Below, piece by piece: positions 6,237 to 8,850 of a stretch of DNA of 8,850 nt. This stretch comes from Stenotrophomonas maltophilia (GTDB lineage Bacteria > Pseudomonadota > Gammaproteobacteria > Xanthomonadales > Xanthomonadaceae). The notes beneath the pieces were generated by a model, which worked only from the letters and a program-made list of their open reading frames with translations, did no database searches and was not told the DNA's origin. How positions within the stretch are numbered: the first letter of the stretch is position 1; each line of letters starts with the position of its first letter. The DNA is taken from assembly GCA_002364755.1 (NCBI GenBank), contig DEZI01000003.1, positions 57,905 through 66,754 on the forward strand, read 5' to 3'. The position numbers and the translations under genes are program-made.

Positions 6237-6242
6237 TAGGCT
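6237..6242 (+). promoter_or_regulatory. Possible -10 box (TAGGCT) of the GGDEF-EAL gene
   Basis: TAGGCT fits the TANNCT pattern seen before other genes in the window and is 50 bases before ATG 6293. No good -35 was seen. The deaD terminator and the palindrome lie upstream, so the gene needs a promoter in the interval 6207-6292. Confidence 0.3.
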
Positions 6243-6292
6243 GACATGGTTGATCAAGGAGGCTGTCACGGCACATTCGGGGGGGATCCGGG

Positions 6293-8707
6293 ATGGGTAG
6301 AGGCAAGGAGCAGCATCAGCGGCGGGTTCCGATGACCCGTGGTCTGTGGGTGCGGTTCGTACTTCTGACGGGCATGGCGATCGGACTGGTCGGCCTGTCC
6401 GCGTTGATCCAGGAACTGCAGGCGGCGTCCACTGCCTGGATTGCGGGCCAGGGGCACTGGTCGCGTGGCCAGCAGGATGCCACCGCCGCGCTCAGCCGTT
6501 ATCTGGCACGCGGCGATGCGCATGATCTGGACGATGCCCGGCGCGCCCTGCAGGTTCCGCTGGGCGATCTGCATGCGCGCCTGGCACTGGAACAGCCCGA
6601 GCCGGACCTGGCAAAGGCCCGCGAGGGCTTCCTGCGCGGCGGCAATGCACGCGAGGAGGTCTCGCGGCTGATTTTTTCGTTCCGTTACGCACGCGACCTC
6701 GGCGAGTTCAGTGAAGCCACCCGGTTGTGGCGGCAGACCGACACGCACCTGCTGGCCATGAAGGCGCTGATCGACGAACTTGACAGGGTGCCGCCGCAAT
6801 CACTGCAGCAGCCCCGCGTGCGCGACCACTACATGCAGCGCGTGCACGACGTGGACCTGCAGCTGCAATCGCAGGCCGAAGCATTTTCCAAGGCCCTGCT
6901 GCGCATGGCACATACGGTGCGCATCGCTACCCTGATCGTCGGCGGCTTCTCGGTACTGGTCATCACCCTGATGGCGATAGCCCTGGCGCGGCGTGTCGGC
7001 ACGGACCTGACCGAGCACGAAAGCCGCTTCCGCGCGGCCTTCTACCAGGCCAACGTGGGCATGCTGAAGCTGGATGCGGCCGGGCGGGTGATGGAGGCCA
7101 ACCAGGCCATGGCTGACATCCTCGACTACCGCCGCGATGTGCTGCAGCAGATGGCCCTCGGCGACCTGCTGATGGACGGCGAGCTGGTGCTGGACGCTGA
7201 CGGCCGCATCGACTGGGATCGCCAGCTGCGGCCGGGCGAACTGCGCTTCCGCCGCCGCGACGGCAGCCTGGTCTGGGGCCGCTGGAGCGGCACCGCCGTG
7301 CGCAGTGCCGGCGGCCGGCTGTCGGTGTTCTCCATCATCGAGGATGTCAGCCAGAACCATGCGCTGGCCCGCGAGATCGAGCACCACGCCAGCCACGATC
7401 CGCTCACCGGACTGATCAACCGCCGCGAGATCGAGCGGCTGCTGGAACGCGCGCTGCTGCAGGTCCGCTCGGAGGGCGGCACGCATTCGTTGTGCTACAT
7501 CAACCTGGACCACTTCAAGCTGGTCAACGACAGCTTCGGCCACGCCGCGGGTGACCAGATGCTGCGTGGCTTCGCCGAGTATCTGGTGGGCGCGGTGCGC
7601 GACGGTGACTGGGTTGGGCGGCTGGGCGCCGACGAATTCGCGGTATTCCTCGGCCGGGCCAGCCAGGACGAGGCCAAGCGGGTGCTGCAGCGGCTGGTCC
7701 GCAATCTGGGGCAGGCCACGTTCCCGATCAGCGAGGGCAGCCCGCAGCTGAGCTGCAGCATCGGCGTGGTGGAAGTGACCGGCGATGCGCCCGACGTGAA
7801 CTGGCTGATGAGCGCCGCCGACAGCGCCTGCTATGCAGCCAAGCAGGCCGGCCGCAACCGCGTGCACTGTTTCAACGAGGACCGCCTCGCGCTGGACGAA
7901 CGCCGGCACGAGGCCGAACGCCTGCAGCGGGTGAGCCGGGCCATGGCCGAGAACCGCATGCTGCTGTATGCCCAGCGCATCGCCAAGGTCGGCGATCCCG
8001 GCTACCTGCATTACGAGGTGCTGGTGCGCATGCGCGATGCTGACGGCGCGCTGCACCTGCCGGGCCAGTTCATGCCGGCGGTGGAGCGCTATGGCATGGC
8101 CGTGGCGCTGGACCGCCATGTGCTCGGCCTGTTGTTCCGCCACCTGCAGGTCTGCCCGGCGCATGTACGCCAACTGGGCCTGTGCAACGTCAACGTGTCG
8201 GCGCAGTCGATCGCCGAGCCGAGCTTCCTGGCCTTCGTCTGCGACCTGCTGGAACGTAACCGCGCGCTGGCCGCCAAGCTCTGTTTCGAAGTGACCGAGA
8301 CGGCGGCGATCAGCAACCTGACCCAGGCGCGGGCGTTCATCGATGCGGTAAAGGCGCGGGGCTGCCGGATGGCGCTGGATGACTTTGGCTCGGGCCTGTC
8401 TTCGTTCGGGTATCTGCGGCAGTTGCCGGCGGACATCCTGAAGATCGACGGCGCGTTCGTGCGGGACATGGACACCGATGCGGTGAGCAGGGCGACGGTG
8501 CGGGCGATCAGCGAGCTGGGGCGCGAGCTGCAGATGGAAGTGGTGGCCGAGTGGGTGGAGACGGCCGAGGTGGCACAGACGCTGGCCGACATGGGGGTGG
8601 CGGGGCTGCAGGGCTATGCGATCGAACGGCCGCAGCCGCTGGAGCGGTTGACGCTGGCCAACCAGCGGCCGGTGCGGCTGGTCGGCACCCAGGGCCCGCC
8701 GGGGTAG
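6293..8707 (+). CDS. Membrane-anchored PAS-GGDEF-EAL protein, probable c-di-GMP phosphodiesterase
   Basis: The product of 804 aa has membrane helices at about 17-38 and 209-231 around a ~170-residue periplasmic, mostly helical sensor region that I cannot assign. A PAS domain (~244-355) follows, then GGDEF (~366-525, from HDPLTGL at 368) and EAL (~545-790). The GGDEF signature is GADEF (445-449), and the first metal-binding Asp (Asp327 in PleD) is Asn404, so cyclase activity is unlikely. The inhibitory-site RxxD is kept as RDGD (436-439), with the PleD spacing. The EAL signature is EVL (Glu575), with Asn634, Glu666, Asp696-Asp697 (DDFGSG), Lys717, Glu753 and Gln773 all present, so phosphodiesterase activity is likely. 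The protein would break down c-di-GMP at the inner membrane in response to a periplasmic or PAS signal. The start is uncertain: ATG 6332 would also precede helix 1, and neither start has a good Shine-Dalgarno. The gene stands alone. Confidence 0.9.
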   Translation: MGRGKEQHQRRVPMTRGLWVRFVLLTGMAIGLVGLSALIQELQAASTAWIAGQGHWSRGQQDATAALSRYLARGDAHDLDDARRALQVPLGDLHARLALEQPEPDLAKAREGFLRGGNAREEVSRLIFSFRYARDLGEFSEATRLWRQTDTHLLAMKALIDELDRVPPQSLQQPRVRDHYMQRVHDVDLQLQSQAEAFSKALLRMAHTVRIATLIVGGFSVLVITLMAIALARRVGTDLTEHESRFRAAFYQANVGMLKLDAAGRVMEANQAMADILDYRRDVLQQMALGDLLMDGELVLDADGRIDWDRQLRPGELRFRRRDGSLVWGRWSGTAVRSAGGRLSVFSIIEDVSQNHALAREIEHHASHDPLTGLINRREIERLLERALLQVRSEGGTHSLCYINLDHFKLVNDSFGHAAGDQMLRGFAEYLVGAVRDGDWVGRLGADEFAVFLGRASQDEAKRVLQRLVRNLGQATFPISEGSPQLSCSIGVVEVTGDAPDVNWLMSAADSACYAAKQAGRNRVHCFNEDRLALDERRHEAERLQRVSRAMAENRMLLYAQRIAKVGDPGYLHYEVLVRMRDADGALHLPGQFMPAVERYGMAVALDRHVLGLLFRHLQVCPAHVRQLGLCNVNVSAQSIAEPSFLAFVCDLLERNRALAAKLCFEVTETAAISNLTQARAFIDAVKARGCRMALDDFGSGLSSFGYLRQLPADILKIDGAFVRDMDTDAVSRATVRAISELGRELQMEVVAEWVETAEVAQTLADMGVAGLQGYAIERPQPLERLTLANQRPVRLVGTQGPPG

Positions 8708-8716
8708 GGGGTTTTC

Positions 8717-8737
8717 TGCAGGGCTTGCAGCCCTGCA
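8717..8737 (+). repeat. Hairpin just after the GGDEF-EAL gene, with CAACGT direct repeat beyond
   Basis: TGCAGGGC at 8717-8724 pairs perfectly with GCCCTGCA at 8730-8737, an 8-bp stem with a 5-base loop, starting 10 bases after the stop. TTTT lies before the stem, not after it, so it is not a classical plus-strand terminator; on the minus strand it would be a stem followed by AAAA-complement T's (terminator-like in the reverse direction). Two CAACGT hexamers follow at 8755-8766. I recall similar GCAGGGC-hairpin plus CAACG tracts after genes in Stenotrophomonas; this was not searched. Confidence 0.5.
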
Positions 8738-8789
8738 CCTGCTGCGAGCCAGAGCAACGTCAACGTCAAAAGCCTGCATTCCGTGGGAT

Positions 8790-8850
8790 GGCGGGGCACT
8801 GTGGGTTTGCGGGGACGCCGTGAACCCATCCATGGGGGCTTGGTCGCCGC
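8790..8850. repeat. Left arm of a dispersed intergenic palindrome (cut by window end)
   Basis: GGCGGGG opens a stretch containing TGTGGGT, GGGGACGCCGTGA and CCCATCCATGG, running off the window. The block order matches the reverse complement of bases 1-39. A complete copy should continue beyond 8850 with bases able to pair back to this arm, including a segment like the one at 1-39. No gene was seen in 8708-8850. Confidence 0.55.

Noticed and set aside
3993..6269. A 758-codon open frame on the minus strand across deaD
   Set aside because: It is a shadow of the strongly supported helicase gene in G+C-rich DNA. It is low-complexity (Thr/Ala/Arg/His-rich), matches no family I know and runs through the terminator.
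6800..8833. A 677-codon open frame on the minus strand across the GGDEF-EAL gene
   Set aside because: The plus strand holds clear PAS, GGDEF and EAL motifs. The minus frame is His/Gln/Ala-rich with no recognisable domain.

Overview
The window looks like ordinary chromosome from a Stenotrophomonas-type gammaproteobacterium (Xanthomonadaceae, close to the S. maltophilia group). This rests on very high G+C in all genes, two GTAG/GTGG-headed REP hairpins of the kind described in S. maltophilia (SMAG elements), TANNCT-type -10 boxes before several genes, and half-palindromes at both window ends that resemble a repeat I recall from xanthomonad genomes. No database search could be run.

Layout. 1-205: a repeat arm, two SMAG hairpins and a possible promoter. 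206-1390 (+): a probable lipoprotein with a ClpP/SppA-like (COG3904-type) domain. 1449-1973 and 1986-2375 (+): a secreted DUF4019 protein and a four-helix MAPEG-family membrane protein, 12 bases apart and probably co-transcribed. 2462-3640 (+): the ubiquinone ring hydroxylase UbiM. 3661-3882 (-): a small YbcJ-like S4 RNA-binding protein, convergent with ubiM. 3883-4127: a divergent intergenic region with a 13-bp hairpin in the probable leader of the next gene. 4128-6086 (+): the DEAD-box RNA helicase DeaD/CsdA, followed by a strong intrinsic terminator and a second large palindrome. 6293-8707 (+): a membrane-anchored PAS-GGDEF-EAL protein whose GGDEF site is degenerate and whose EAL site is intact, so probably a c-di-GMP phosphodiesterase. 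8708-8850: intergenic repeats, cut by the window end.

The genes do not form one pathway. They cover envelope proteins, respiratory quinone synthesis, RNA handling (the S4 protein and DeaD are divergent neighbours) and c-di-GMP signalling. I see no phage, transposase, CRISPR, toxin-antitoxin or defence system, and no clear new multi-gene system. The points most worth a second look are the deaD leader hairpin, the GGDEF domain that has lost its catalytic residues but kept its c-di-GMP inhibitory site, the COG3904-type lipoprotein, and the intergenic palindromes.
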